From positions 1-9,822 of the forward strand of contig JADDQT010000059.1 in NCBI GenBank assembly GCA_016781225.1: a stretch of 9,822 nt of DNA, given 5' to 3'. The notes under the pieces were generated by a model. That model searched no databases, was not told the origin of the DNA, and saw only the letters and a program-made list of their open reading frames with translations. This document shows positions 1 through 6,160 of the stretch, piece by piece; position 1 is the stretch's first letter, and every line of letters starts with the position of its first letter. The DNA comes from Actinomycetota bacterium. Lineage in GTDB: Bacteria > Actinomycetota > Acidimicrobiia > Acidimicrobiales > GCA-2861595. Both the position numbers and the translations under genes were made by a program.

Positions 1-118
1 CGCCCAGGGCATTGGCCAGGTCGCCGGTGTGGGCGCCGGCGGTGTCGCCGGCCAGGCCGCCCAGGCGGTAGATCGCCTTCAGCGTCTCGCGCTCGGATCT
101 GGAGAGGATGACGCGCAT
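1..118 (-). CDS. DtxR/MntR-like metalloregulator, N-terminal fragment
   Basis: Partial gene running off the left edge; only 39 codons are visible, from an ATG at 118. The fragment starts MRVILSRSERETLKAIYRLG and continues with a second helix ending TGDLANALG. A short helix with the LKAIYRL pattern followed by a (A/G)DLA..LG helix is how the winged helix-turn-helix of DtxR/IdeR/MntR/SirR repressors begins; these sense Fe2+ or Mn2+ and repress metal-uptake genes. The dimerisation and metal-binding parts lie outside the window, so the metal cannot be judged. A weak purine-rich ribosome site (GCAGGGC) lies about 4-10 bases upstream. It follows nhaA on the same strand after about 60 bases, so co-transcription is possible, though the AT-rich gap could hold its own promoter. 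MarR or another winged-helix family is the main alternative. Confidence 0.65.
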   Translation of the reverse strand, partial: MRVILSRSERETLKAIYRLGGLAGDTAGAHTGDLANALG

Positions 119-178
119 GTTTGCCCTGCACGAAGATAGATTTCGGACTGTCAAAAAACAAGGGCTTCCTGTGGCTGC
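119..178 (-). promoter_or_regulatory. AT-richer leader of the DtxR-like gene, possible operator
   Basis: This 60-base gap between the nhaA stop and the regulator start is clearly less GC-rich than its surroundings. On the minus strand it contains TTGACA (154 to 149) next to a T run, and an imperfect inverted repeat at 131-145 with arms CGAA/TTCG around a seven-base centre. DtxR-family genes are often autoregulated through dyad operators near the start, so this is a plausible site. I see no good -10 hexamer at 16-18 bases from the TTGACA, so the promoter call is weak. Confidence 0.25.
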
Positions 179-1477
179 TCATGACCGGTCGGGCGGGCGG
201 GATACGGCCCACAGCCATCCCACTCCGACGACCGAGGCCAGCAGCGAGGCGGCGAGGATCCCCGTCTTGGCCGCCTTCAGCTGAGGATCCGAGAAGGCCA
301 GGTCGGCGATGAAGAGCGACACGGTGAAACCGATGCCGGCCACGGCAGCCGCTCCCACCAGCTCGCTCCAGCGCACCTCCGAGGGCAGAGAGCCGAGCCT
401 CAGGCGCACGGCGAGGAAGGAGAACCCGGTGATGCCGAGGATCTTCCCCGCCACCAGGCCGAGGACCACCCCTCCGGCCACGGCGGTGGCGCCGCGTGCT
501 GCCAGGGCGTCCCGCTCGAAGGTGACTCCGGCGTTGGCCAACGCGAACAGAGGGACGATCACGAAGCTGGTCAGGGGATGGAGCGCCTGCTGAAGGCGCT
601 CGGTCACCGACTTGGGCGAGGAGGCCAGCTCGCCCATTCGGGCCCGGTCGGAACCTGACGGCTCGTCGCTCAGGTCCTCGGACCAGCGCCGCACGACCTG
701 CGCCGCGGCCATGGGGCGGGCCGGGGCCAGGAGCCCGAGCAGGGCGCCGGCGATGGTGGCGTGCACGCCGGCGGCGAACACCAGGACCCACGCGGCCAGC
801 GCCAGAGAGGCGTAGGCGGGCAACCAGTAGATGCGGGCCCTCGGGAGCAGCCCAACGGCCAGCAGCGCCAGAGAGGCGGCGCCCAACGGGAGCCACCGGA
901 TGCCATCCGAGTAGAAGGCAGCGATGATCACGATGGCCCCGATGTCGTCCACGATGGCCAGAGTCAGGAGGAACAGCCGAAGCGAGGGGTTGACTCGCGA
1001 GCCCAGTAGGGCCAGCACCCCGAGGGCGAAGGCGATGTCCGTCGCCATGGGGACTCCCCATCCCCTGGCTCCCTGCTCACCCAGGTTGACGGCGGTGTAC
1101 AGCGCTGCGGGCACCACCATGCCCCCCAGAGCGGCGAAGGCGGGCAGCGCCGCCGTGCGCCAGCTTCGTAGCTCACCGGCGACCAGCTCTCGCTTGATCT
1201 CCAGGCCGACGACGAAGAAGAACACCGCCATGAGACCTTCGTTGACCCAGTGCCGGAGATCCTCGCTGACCGAAGCGTCACCGATCGCCAGGGACAGCCT
1301 GGTGGACCAGAGCGACTCGTAGGCGCTCTTCCACGGCGAGTTGGCCCAGACCAGGGCGAGGAGCGCAGCGGCCAACAGGACCAGGGCACCAGCCGTTTCG
1401 GTCTGGAGGAACTCGCGCAGGGCAGCCGGGATGCGGCGCGGCGCCGCCAGGGGAGGGCGGTCGGAAGCGTCGGGCAT
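179..1477 (-). CDS. nhaA: Na+/H+ antiporter NhaA
   Basis: 432-residue inner-membrane antiporter that exports Na+ (or Li+) in exchange for H+ and helps set cytoplasmic pH and sodium. The family signatures are all visible: VNEGLMAVFFFVVGLEIKRE at about residues 78-97, MATDIAFALG with Asp147 (the position of E. coli Asp133), and LAIVDDIGAI with the Asp177-Asp178 pair corresponding to the ion-binding Asp163/Asp164. GVHATIAG (His239, matching E. coli His225) and GKILG (Lys345, matching Lys300) are also kept. It is longer than the roughly 390-residue E. coli protein, largely because of a hydrophilic loop at about 253-298 rich in Arg, Ser, Asp and Glu; such loops occur in other actinobacterial and related NhaA proteins. 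The ATG at 1477 is preceded by AAAGGA at good spacing. It lies 83 bases downstream of kimA and 60 bases upstream of the DtxR-like gene, all on one strand, so an ion-homeostasis operon is possible. Confidence 0.95.
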   Translation of the reverse strand: MPDASDRPPLAAPRRIPAALREFLQTETAGALVLLAAALLALVWANSPWKSAYESLWSTRLSLAIGDASVSEDLRHWVNEGLMAVFFFVVGLEIKRELVAGELRSWRTAALPAFAALGGMVVPAALYTAVNLGEQGARGWGVPMATDIAFALGVLALLGSRVNPSLRLFLLTLAIVDDIGAIVIIAAFYSDGIRWLPLGAASLALLAVGLLPRARIYWLPAYASLALAAWVLVFAAGVHATIAGALLGLLAPARPMAAAQVVRRWSEDLSDEPSGSDRARMGELASSPKSVTERLQQALHPLTSFVIVPLFALANAGVTFERDALAARGATAVAGGVVLGLVAGKILGITGFSFLAVRLRLGSLPSEVRWSELVGAAAVAGIGFTVSLFIADLAFSDPQLKAAKTGILAASLLASVVGVGWLWAVSRPPDRS

Positions 1478-1560
1478 GGGATCCTTTGGTCGACGAACAC
1501 CACGCCGACCAGGCTTCCCGGCTCACCTGGTGCCGATGCTACTGCTCCCGCGCGCCCGTC
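1478..1560 (-). promoter_or_regulatory. kimA-nhaA intergenic region, possible nhaA promoter
   Basis: 83 bases between the kimA stop and the nhaA start. On the minus strand there is a TAGCAT hexamer (1541 to 1536) fitting the actinobacterial -10 pattern TAnnnT, 58 bases before the nhaA ATG, but no convincing -35. A weak hairpin with six-base arms ACCAGG (1508-1513) and CCTGGT (1526-1531) follows it. The AAAGGA ribosome site of nhaA is at the end. The region could hold an internal promoter or simply be read through from kimA. Confidence 0.2.
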
Positions 1561-3537
1561 CTACGACCCGTCGTCGCCGGCACCGTCGCCTTCGCTCTTG
1601 CTCTTGGCGCCGGCCTTGCTCTCTGCTTCGCCGTTACTCTTCGACTCGGCCTTGGCCTCGTCCTTCTCCGCGCCGTTGCCCTTGTCGTCTGCGTGGACGT
1701 GATAGGGCACCGAGGTCACGACTGTGCCGTCCCGGCGCAGCAGCGCCCACTTGAGGGCCAACGCGCTCTGGTTGTGCAGCACGTTGGCGAACCAGCGGTC
1801 CACCACGAACTCGGGTATGAGAACGGTGATGGTGTCGTTGGCCCAGCGCTGGTCCAGCTCGTCAAGGTACTCCTCCACGGCGTCCACCAGCTCGCGGTAG
1901 GGCGAGTGGATGACCTCCAGAGGGACGTCGAGACGGAACTCCTCCCATTGGCGCTGGAGGTCCTCGCTGTCGTCGTCCTCGAAGGAGACATAGACAGCAG
2001 CGAGGTGGTCCGGACGCAGGGAGCGGGCATAGCTGAGGGCCCGGATCACACCCTTGTGCACCCGACCAACCAGCACCACGACGGTGTGCGAGATGGGCTC
2101 GGCATGCACCTCCTCGGGAGTGACGGAAAGCACCTCACCCACACGGTCGTAGTGCCGCTTGATGCCGGCGAAGATGACGATGATCACCGGTACCACCACC
2201 AGCGGCACCCAGGCCCCGCTCTTGAACTTGGTAACGGCGATGATCAGAAGTACGACGAAGGTGGCCGTTGCCCCGACGGCGTTGATCACCGTACCCCGCT
2301 TCCATGCCGGCTCCCGGAGACGCAGGTGATGGCGAACCATGCCCATCTGGCTCAGGGTGAAGGAGGTGAACACCCCCACGGCGTAGAGAGGGATCAGCTT
2401 GGTCGTCACACCGCCGAACGCCACCAGAAGGACGGCGGCGGCGGCAGCGAGGAAGACGATCCCGTTGGAGAACACCAGCCGGTCACCCCGGTTGGCGAAC
2501 TGGCGAGGGAGGTACCCGTCTCTGGCGATGATCGACGACAGCCAGGGAAACCCGGCATAGGCCGTGTTGGCGGCGAGGGTCAGTATGGCCGCGGTGGCGA
2601 ACTGGAGGATCAGGTACACCGGACCCTCGCCGAACACCACCCGGCCCAGTTGGGAGATCACCGTCTCGTTGTGGGTGGGGAAGGGACGGAGGTGATGAGC
2701 CAGCACCGCCGTGCCGAAGAAGAGGACACCGAGGATCACCGCCATCCAGACCAGGGTGTTGGCGGCGTTCTTGGACTGCGGCTTCCGGAAGGCCGGCACG
2801 CCGTTGGCGATGGCCTCGGTGCCGGTGAGGGCGACGGCCCCCGACGAGAAGCCCTTCAGGATGAGGAACAGGCCCAGCTCCCCGCCGTTCTCGGGACCGT
2901 GGAACTCCTTGGGATCGAACGGCACCGTTCCCAGGTCGCCGAAGAACTCACGACTCAGCCCGTATGCCAGCAGCGCCCCGAGGAGACCGATGTAGATGTA
3001 GGTCGGCACGGCGAAGATCCGCCCCGACTCCCTCACGCCCCGGAGGTTCCCAACGGTCAGCAGCAAGATGAGGCCGAGGCCTATCAGAACGCGCTGTTTC
3101 TCCAGAGAGCGGAAGGCGGGGATGGAGATGATGGCGGCCACGCCGGCCGACACCGAGACGGCGACGGTGAGGACGTAGTCGATCATCAGCGAGGCGCCGG
3201 CCAGGAGGGACGGGTACTCACCGAGGTTGTCGCGGCTGACCACATAAGCCCCCCCTCCGTTCGGGTAGGCGAAGATGGTCTGCCGGTACGAGGTGGCCAC
3301 GATCGCCAGCAGGATGGCTACGCCGATGGCGATCGGCACCAGCACCGAGAGCCCCAGGGTCAGGCTGGAGGCACCAACCGCAGTGACGAACAGGATCTCC
3401 TCTGTGGCGTAGGCCGTGGAGGAGATGGCGTCGGAGGAGAAGACGGGCAGCGCGATGAGCTTGGGGATGCGCTGATGCTCCTGCTCGGAGGAGGACAGCG
3501 GCCTGCCCACCAGCAGCCGCTTGACGGAGTCCAGCAC
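1561..3537 (-). CDS. kimA: KimA-like proton-coupled potassium importer (APC superfamily permease)
   Basis: About 658 residues with roughly 12 membrane segments, then a cytoplasmic domain and a charged tail. The start lines up with Bacillus subtilis KimA (as I recall it): SVKRLLVGRPL, then SSDAISSTAYATEEIL (Asp36, Tyr43), YRQTIFAYPNGGGAYVVS, NLGE..SLLAGASLMIDYVLTVAVSVSAG (Asp120, Tyr121) and LTGTEAIANGVPAF (Glu241). The acidic residues match positions implicated in K+/H+ binding in KimA. KimA imports K+ with H+ and is inhibited by c-di-AMP in Firmicutes. Residues from about 460 to 610 form a soluble USP-like regulatory domain; the last 40 or so residues are a Lys/Glu/Ser/Ala/Gly-rich low-complexity tail. 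The GTG at 3537 is chosen because upstream codons overlap the divergent ceoB gene and because it fits the family start. GGGAGG lies 15 bases upstream, too far for normal use; a TATCGT box seven bases before GTG suggests a leaderless mRNA. M. tuberculosis has a similar-size permease (Rv2690c) beside ceoBC. Substrate is inferred from family. Confidence 0.88.
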   Translation of the reverse strand: MLDSVKRLLVGRPLSSSEQEHQRIPKLIALPVFSSDAISSTAYATEEILFVTAVGASSLTLGLSVLVPIAIGVAILLAIVATSYRQTIFAYPNGGGAYVVSRDNLGEYPSLLAGASLMIDYVLTVAVSVSAGVAAIISIPAFRSLEKQRVLIGLGLILLLTVGNLRGVRESGRIFAVPTYIYIGLLGALLAYGLSREFFGDLGTVPFDPKEFHGPENGGELGLFLILKGFSSGAVALTGTEAIANGVPAFRKPQSKNAANTLVWMAVILGVLFFGTAVLAHHLRPFPTHNETVISQLGRVVFGEGPVYLILQFATAAILTLAANTAYAGFPWLSSIIARDGYLPRQFANRGDRLVFSNGIVFLAAAAAVLLVAFGGVTTKLIPLYAVGVFTSFTLSQMGMVRHHLRLREPAWKRGTVINAVGATATFVVLLIIAVTKFKSGAWVPLVVVPVIIVIFAGIKRHYDRVGEVLSVTPEEVHAEPISHTVVVLVGRVHKGVIRALSYARSLRPDHLAAVYVSFEDDDSEDLQRQWEEFRLDVPLEVIHSPYRELVDAVEEYLDELDQRWANDTITVLIPEFVVDRWFANVLHNQSALALKWALLRRDGTVVTSVPYHVHADDKGNGAEKDEAKAESKSNGEAESKAGAKSKSEGDGAGDDGS

Positions 3538-3544
3538 GGAGCGA

Positions 3545-3550
3545 ACGATA
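3545..3550 (-). promoter_or_regulatory. candidate -10 box for a leaderless kimA transcript
   Basis: On the minus strand TATCGT (3550 to 3545) matches TAnnnT and ends seven bases before the kimA GTG at 3537, the spacing expected if transcription starts at the initiation codon. No TTGACA-like -35 is evident 16-18 bases upstream (GCACAA is there). Leaderless mRNAs are common in actinobacteria. The whole divergent kimA/ceoB spacer (3538-3603) is only 66 bases, so promoters for both genes must overlap; I see no room for a c-di-AMP (ydaO-type) riboswitch. Confidence 0.4.
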
Positions 3551-3603
3551 CGCCTCCCGGCAACGAGTTGTGCGCGTGGCGGCACGGGTATTGGATGATG
3601 GGC

Positions 3604-4266
3604 ATGCACGCCATCGTCGTGGGCTGTGGACGCATCGGTGCCGAGCTGGCCATGAGCCTCGAGCTGGCCGGGCATTCGGTGACGGTGATCGACAAGCAGG
3701 CCACGGCCTTCTCCCGCTATCTCCCGAAGGAGTGGAGCGGGAAGACGGTCCACGGGTTCGGCTTCGACCGGGACCACCTGGAGGAGGCAGGCATCCGTGA
3801 CGCGGACGCCCTCGCCGCCATGACGGGAGGCGACAACTCCAACATCCTCACGGCTCGAATCGCCCGGGAGACCTACCAAGTCGCCCGGGTCGTGGCCCGG
3901 ATCCAGGACCCCCGCCGTGCCGTGATCTACGAGCGTCTCGGCATCCCCACCGTGGCCCAGGTGTCGTGGGGCAAGGAGCAGGTGCTGCGCCGGCTCTTCC
4001 CCGAGGAGACGGTGCACGAGTGGACCGACGTCTCCGGTCGGCTCAGTCTGGTGGAGAAGGCGCTACCGGCGATCTGGGCGGGCAAGAAGCTGGCGTACCT
4101 GGGAGAGCCGGGCAAGTTCCGGGTGACCGCGGTCACCCGCTCGGGCGAGGCTCGCATGGCCGGCCCGGACCTCATCGGACAGGAGGGCGACATACTCCAC
4201 GTCGTGGTGGCGAAGGAGCACCTCGAGGCGCTCGAGGGCCGACTGGTCCAGGGTGACGACTCGTGA
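3604..4266 (+). CDS. ceoB: RCK-domain potassium-uptake regulator (TrkA/CeoB type)
   Basis: 220-residue cytoplasmic regulatory subunit of K+ transport. The N-terminal RCK_N Rossmann fold shows HAIVVGCGRIGAELA (GxGxxG at 7-12) and VTVIDK, with Asp30 at the end of the second strand expected to hold the ribose of NAD(H). AAMTGGDNSNI and ARIQDPRRAVIYERLGI, typical of TrkA, follow. An RCK_C (TrkA_C) ligand domain spans about 130-215. In this family RCK proteins form rings that gate a membrane subunit in response to NAD(H), ATP or, for some RCK_C domains, c-di-AMP. ATG codons at 3595 and 3598 are also in frame; 3604 is preferred because MHAIVVGCGRIG is where family members begin. The stop overlaps the ceoC start (GTGA), so translation is coupled. 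It is divergent from kimA with a very short spacer. No TrkH/TrkG/KtrB subunit is visible here. Confidence 0.9.
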   Translation: MHAIVVGCGRIGAELAMSLELAGHSVTVIDKQATAFSRYLPKEWSGKTVHGFGFDRDHLEEAGIRDADALAAMTGGDNSNILTARIARETYQVARVVARIQDPRRAVIYERLGIPTVAQVSWGKEQVLRRLFPEETVHEWTDVSGRLSLVEKALPAIWAGKKLAYLGEPGKFRVTAVTRSGEARMAGPDLIGQEGDILHVVVAKEHLEALEGRLVQGDDS

Positions 4267-4922
4267 AGGTGGCCATCGCCGGAGGCGGCAACGTGGGCAC
4301 CTACATCGCCGCCGACCTCAAGGAGGCCGGCCACGACGTCCTGGTCATCGAGCAGGACGCCGCCCTGGTGGACCGGCTCTCGGCTTCCCTGGACGTCGAC
4401 TGGTACGTGGGCGACGCCTGCGAGGTCACCAACCTCCAGGACGCGGGCGTGGCCGACGCCGACGTGGTGGTGGCCGCGACCGGAGACGACGAGGACAACC
4501 TGGTGGTCTCCCTACTGGCCAAGCAGGAGTTCGCCGTTCCTCGCGTGGTGGCACGGGTGAACCACCCGAAGAACGACTGGCTGTTCGACGAGAACTGGGG
4601 TGTGGACGTTTCGGTCTCCACCCCGCACCTGCTCACCGCCCTGGTGGAGGAAGCCGTCTCGGTGGGAACCATCGTGCGACTGCTCAGGTTCGAGCACGGC
4701 AACGCCGGGCTGGTGGAGGTCACCCTCGCCGAGAACAGCCCGGCGGCCGGCAAGGCCGTCAGCGAACTGGCCATCCCGAGGGACGCCACAGTGGTGGCCG
4801 TAGTGCGAAGTGACCACGTGATCGTCCCCCGCGGGGACACCGTCGTCCAAGCCGGTGACGAGGTTCTCTGCCTCGTCACGGGTACGGGCGAGGACGCCAT
4901 CAAGGGAATCTTCGTCGCCTGA
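4263..4922 (+). CDS. ceoC: second RCK-domain potassium-uptake regulator (TrkA/CeoC type)
   Basis: 219 residues with a GTG start inside the ceoB stop (GTGA at 4263-4266). The RCK_N fold has VAIAGGGNVGTYIA (GxGxxG at 7-12), with Glu30 in VLVIEQ where CeoB has Asp30, so cofactor binding may differ slightly between the two. DADVVVAATGDDEDNLVVSLLA and VARVNHPKNDWLF are characteristic of the TrkA second half-domain seen in actinobacterial pairs. The RCK_C domain covers about 135-218 and includes GTIVRLLRFEHGNAGLVEVTL and VQAGDEVLCLVTG. E. coli TrkA carries two RCK_N/RCK_C units in one chain; the ceoB-ceoC pair is the split actinobacterial equivalent, probably forming a hetero-ring. The gene ends just before a convergent spacer rich in hairpins. 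Confidence 0.9.
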   Translation: MKVAIAGGGNVGTYIAADLKEAGHDVLVIEQDAALVDRLSASLDVDWYVGDACEVTNLQDAGVADADVVVAATGDDEDNLVVSLLAKQEFAVPRVVARVNHPKNDWLFDENWGVDVSVSTPHLLTALVEEAVSVGTIVRLLRFEHGNAGLVEVTLAENSPAAGKAVSELAIPRDATVVAVVRSDHVIVPRGDTVVQAGDEVLCLVTGTGEDAIKGIFVA

Positions 4923-4931
4923 TTCGCCCCT

Positions 4932-4957
4932 CGGAGCAGCGGCTCCGGCGAGCCGGA
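4932..4957. terminator. overlapping hairpins between convergent ceoC and OB-fold genes
   Basis: The 35-base gap between the converging stop codons is filled by alternative hairpins: CGGAGC (4932-4937) with GCTCCG (4942-4947), loop AGCG; and TCCGG (4944-4948) with CCGGA (4953-4957), loop CGAG. GGCTC (4941-4945) can also pair with GAGCC (4950-4954). The stems share bases and exclude one another. There is no T tract on either side, as is common for GC-rich actinobacterial terminators. The position supports a bidirectional terminator. Confidence 0.55.
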
Positions 4958-5323
4958 CTAAGCCAGCAGCTCGTACTTGGGGTTGTAGACCAGGAGGCGG
5001 CCATTGGAACCCTTTGGCGTGCAGCGCCCGCTCACCATGATCCTCTGTCCCGGCTTGATGCCGGCGATCTTGCGGCGCCCCGTCCACATCACCCGCAGCG
5101 AACCGGTCCCGTCGTTCACCGTGACCTCGAGCCAGGGGGAGCCGTCGGGGCGAGGAACGGTTGCCACACAAGTGATCTCACCGGCGACGATGGTCTCCTC
5201 TCGAGGCTTGACCTCGGCGATGGGCTCCGCTCCGGGGCAGTTGGCGCAGAAGTCGCGAAGACGGTCACGGTCGAGCTCCCTCGTCGGAGCCCGCAGGCGC
5301 TTGAAGGCCTTGTTCAGCCCCAC
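4958..5323 (-). CDS. small OB-fold nucleic-acid-binding-type protein
   Basis: 121 residues from a GTG at 5323. An N-terminal helical part (about 1-30, GLNKAFKRLRAP...LDRDRLRDF) precedes an OB-fold barrel at about 35-120: PIAEVKPREETIVAGEIT, WLEVTVNDGTGSLRVMWTG, IAGIKPGQRIMVSGR and LLVYNPKYELL. This layout and length match the conserved actinobacterial OB-fold family found near ceoBC in mycobacteria (Rv2694c, about 122 residues). Its function is not established; single-stranded nucleic acid binding is inferred from the fold only. A Cys26-x-x-Cys29 pair (CANC) is a small oddity that might bind metal or be redox active. The GTG is preferred over an upstream ATG at 5377, which would overlap the kinase gene by 50 bases, because GGAG sits eight bases before GTG and the start then lies four bases after the kinase stop. 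It probably belongs to the bldG transcription unit. Confidence 0.8.
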   Translation of the reverse strand: MGLNKAFKRLRAPTRELDRDRLRDFCANCPGAEPIAEVKPREETIVAGEITCVATVPRPDGSPWLEVTVNDGTGSLRVMWTGRRKIAGIKPGQRIMVSGRCTPKGSNGRLLVYNPKYELLA

Positions 5324-5327
5324 CGGA

Positions 5328-5810
5328 TCAGCTCCATGCCAGCTCTTCTTCGTCGTCGAGATCGGTGACCGGGCCACAGAACATCACCATGCGCACCGCC
5401 ATCCCCTGCTCCACCCTTGCGAAAGACACCTCGTCCACCAGAGACCGGATGAGCGGGATCCCAAGACCTCGCTCGAAGTTCAGCCGCTCGGGGTCGGTGA
5501 CTGGCGGGTGCTCGGGCAGTGTGGAGGGGTCGAATCCGGGACCTCGGTCCTCGACCTCCACCTCGAGGCGGTCGTCGCCCTCGACCAAGCGCACGACCAC
5601 CACCTCCTCGGTGCCGACCTCGGCATGAGCCTCGATGGCGTTGGTACAGGCCTCGGACAGGGCAAGCTTCAGGTCGTCGACGCGGTCGTCGGCCAGTGTC
5701 CGCCGGCTCGAAGCGAGCGAGGACACCACCAGCCGGGCCAGGCCCACATACTCGCCACGAGCGGGGATCTCCAGCTCGACCACCGAGGACGCCAGGTCGG
5801 CCACGGTCAT
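5328..5810 (-). CDS. RsbW-like anti-sigma factor serine kinase (HATPase_c_2)
   Basis: 160-residue GHKL-type ATPase of the anti-sigma/serine-kinase family. The ATP-binding boxes are complete: N box LALSEACTNAIEAH (Glu53, Asn57), G1 box VEVEDRGPGFDP (Asp88, Gly90, Gly92) and G2 box ERGLGIPLIRSLVDEV (Arg114 to Gly117). Such proteins hold a sigma factor (or another target) inactive and phosphorylate their STAS-domain antagonist on Ser or Thr; the partner here should be the BldG homologue encoded just upstream. The C terminus ends in an acidic stretch (DLDDEEELAWS). ATG at 5810 is chosen because it overlaps the bldG stop as ATGA, the usual coupling in these pairs; a longer reading frame up to 5915 runs back into bldG and is unlikely. 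In Streptomyces an anti-sigma-like gene likewise follows bldG. No sigma factor gene is in the window, so the target is unknown. Confidence 0.88.
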   Translation of the reverse strand: MTVADLASSVVELEIPARGEYVGLARLVVSSLASSRRTLADDRVDDLKLALSEACTNAIEAHAEVGTEEVVVVRLVEGDDRLEVEVEDRGPGFDPSTLPEHPPVTDPERLNFERGLGIPLIRSLVDEVSFARVEQGMAVRMVMFCGPVTDLDDEEELAWS

Positions 5811-6154
5811 GACGGTTGGGGCGTGCCCAATGCGGCTTCGCGCGAGTCGTGGATGGTGAACACCTTGGTCAGCCCGGTGATCTCGAAGACCTTGATTATG
5901 CGCTGGTGCGTGCACACCAGGACCAGGTCACCGTCGTGGCTCCTGGCCCGCTTGAGGCCACCGACCAGGACTCCCAGGCCGGTGGAATCGAGGAAGTCCA
6001 CGCCTTCGAGGTCCACCACGATCGTGTGCCTGCCTTGGGCCACCAGCTCCACGAGCTTCTCCCGCAGCTTGGGCGCGGTGTAGACGTCGACCTCTCCGCG
6101 GACGGCAAGGACGGTCGCTTCGTCGCTCGCGATGACGTCGAGACCAAGCTCCAT
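5807..6154 (-). CDS. bldG: BldG-like anti-anti-sigma factor (STAS domain)
   Basis: 115-residue STAS-domain protein. The string VRGEVDVYTAPKLREKLVEL, then VVDLEGVDFLDSTGLGVLVG and ITGLTKVFTIHDS follow Streptomyces BldG very closely as I recall it, including the acceptor Ser57 in DSTGLG, the residue reported to be phosphorylated in BldG. When unphosphorylated, such proteins bind the anti-sigma kinase and release its sigma factor; in Streptomyces BldG is needed for aerial growth and antibiotic production. Here the role is inferred as the antagonist arm of a partner switch with the kinase encoded immediately downstream (four-base ATGA overlap). The ATG at 6154 has GAGGA six bases upstream. The 5' leader can fold into a stem-loop that ends right at the Shine-Dalgarno sequence. 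Orthology to bldG is likely but the developmental role need not carry over. Confidence 0.9.
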   Translation of the reverse strand: MELGLDVIASDEATVLAVRGEVDVYTAPKLREKLVELVAQGRHTIVVDLEGVDFLDSTGLGVLVGGLKRARSHDGDLVLVCTHQRIIKVFEITGLTKVFTIHDSREAALGTPQPS

Positions 6155-6160
6155 GGGTGA

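Noticed and set aside
797..878. A 16-base direct repeat (797-812 and 863-878) inside nhaA
   Set aside because: Both copies encode the same ASLAL run in neighbouring membrane helices; codon bias in Ala/Leu-rich segments explains it.
1508..1531. Hairpin after kimA as a strong terminator
   Set aside because: Only six pairs with a 12-base loop and no T run; it is mentioned only within the intergenic entry.
1486..3594. Very long plus-strand open frame antisense to kimA that continues in frame into ceoB
   Set aside because: Composition is His/Gln/Gly/Asp/Glu-rich nonsense with no domain, typical of the mirror frame of a high-GC gene. The minus-strand frame has clear KimA motifs and the recognisable CeoB protein starts at 3604.
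3568..3594. Plus-strand TTGTGC and TATTGG as a ceoB promoter
   Set aside because: Spacing is only 15 bases and the second hexamer lacks the final T of TAnnnT; too weak to list as a feature.
3538..3603. A c-di-AMP (ydaO-type) riboswitch upstream of kimA
   Set aside because: Firmicute kimA genes often have one, but the space here is far too short and kimA looks leaderless.
3538..4017. N-terminal extension of kimA back to an ATG at 4017
   Set aside because: It would be antisense to the first two thirds of ceoB, shows no family similarity, and KimA-type proteins begin at the GTG-encoded residue.
5004..6083. Plus-strand frame of about 359 codons opposite the OB-fold, kinase and bldG genes
   Set aside because: No recognisable domain, and the minus strand carries three well-supported families with coupled starts.
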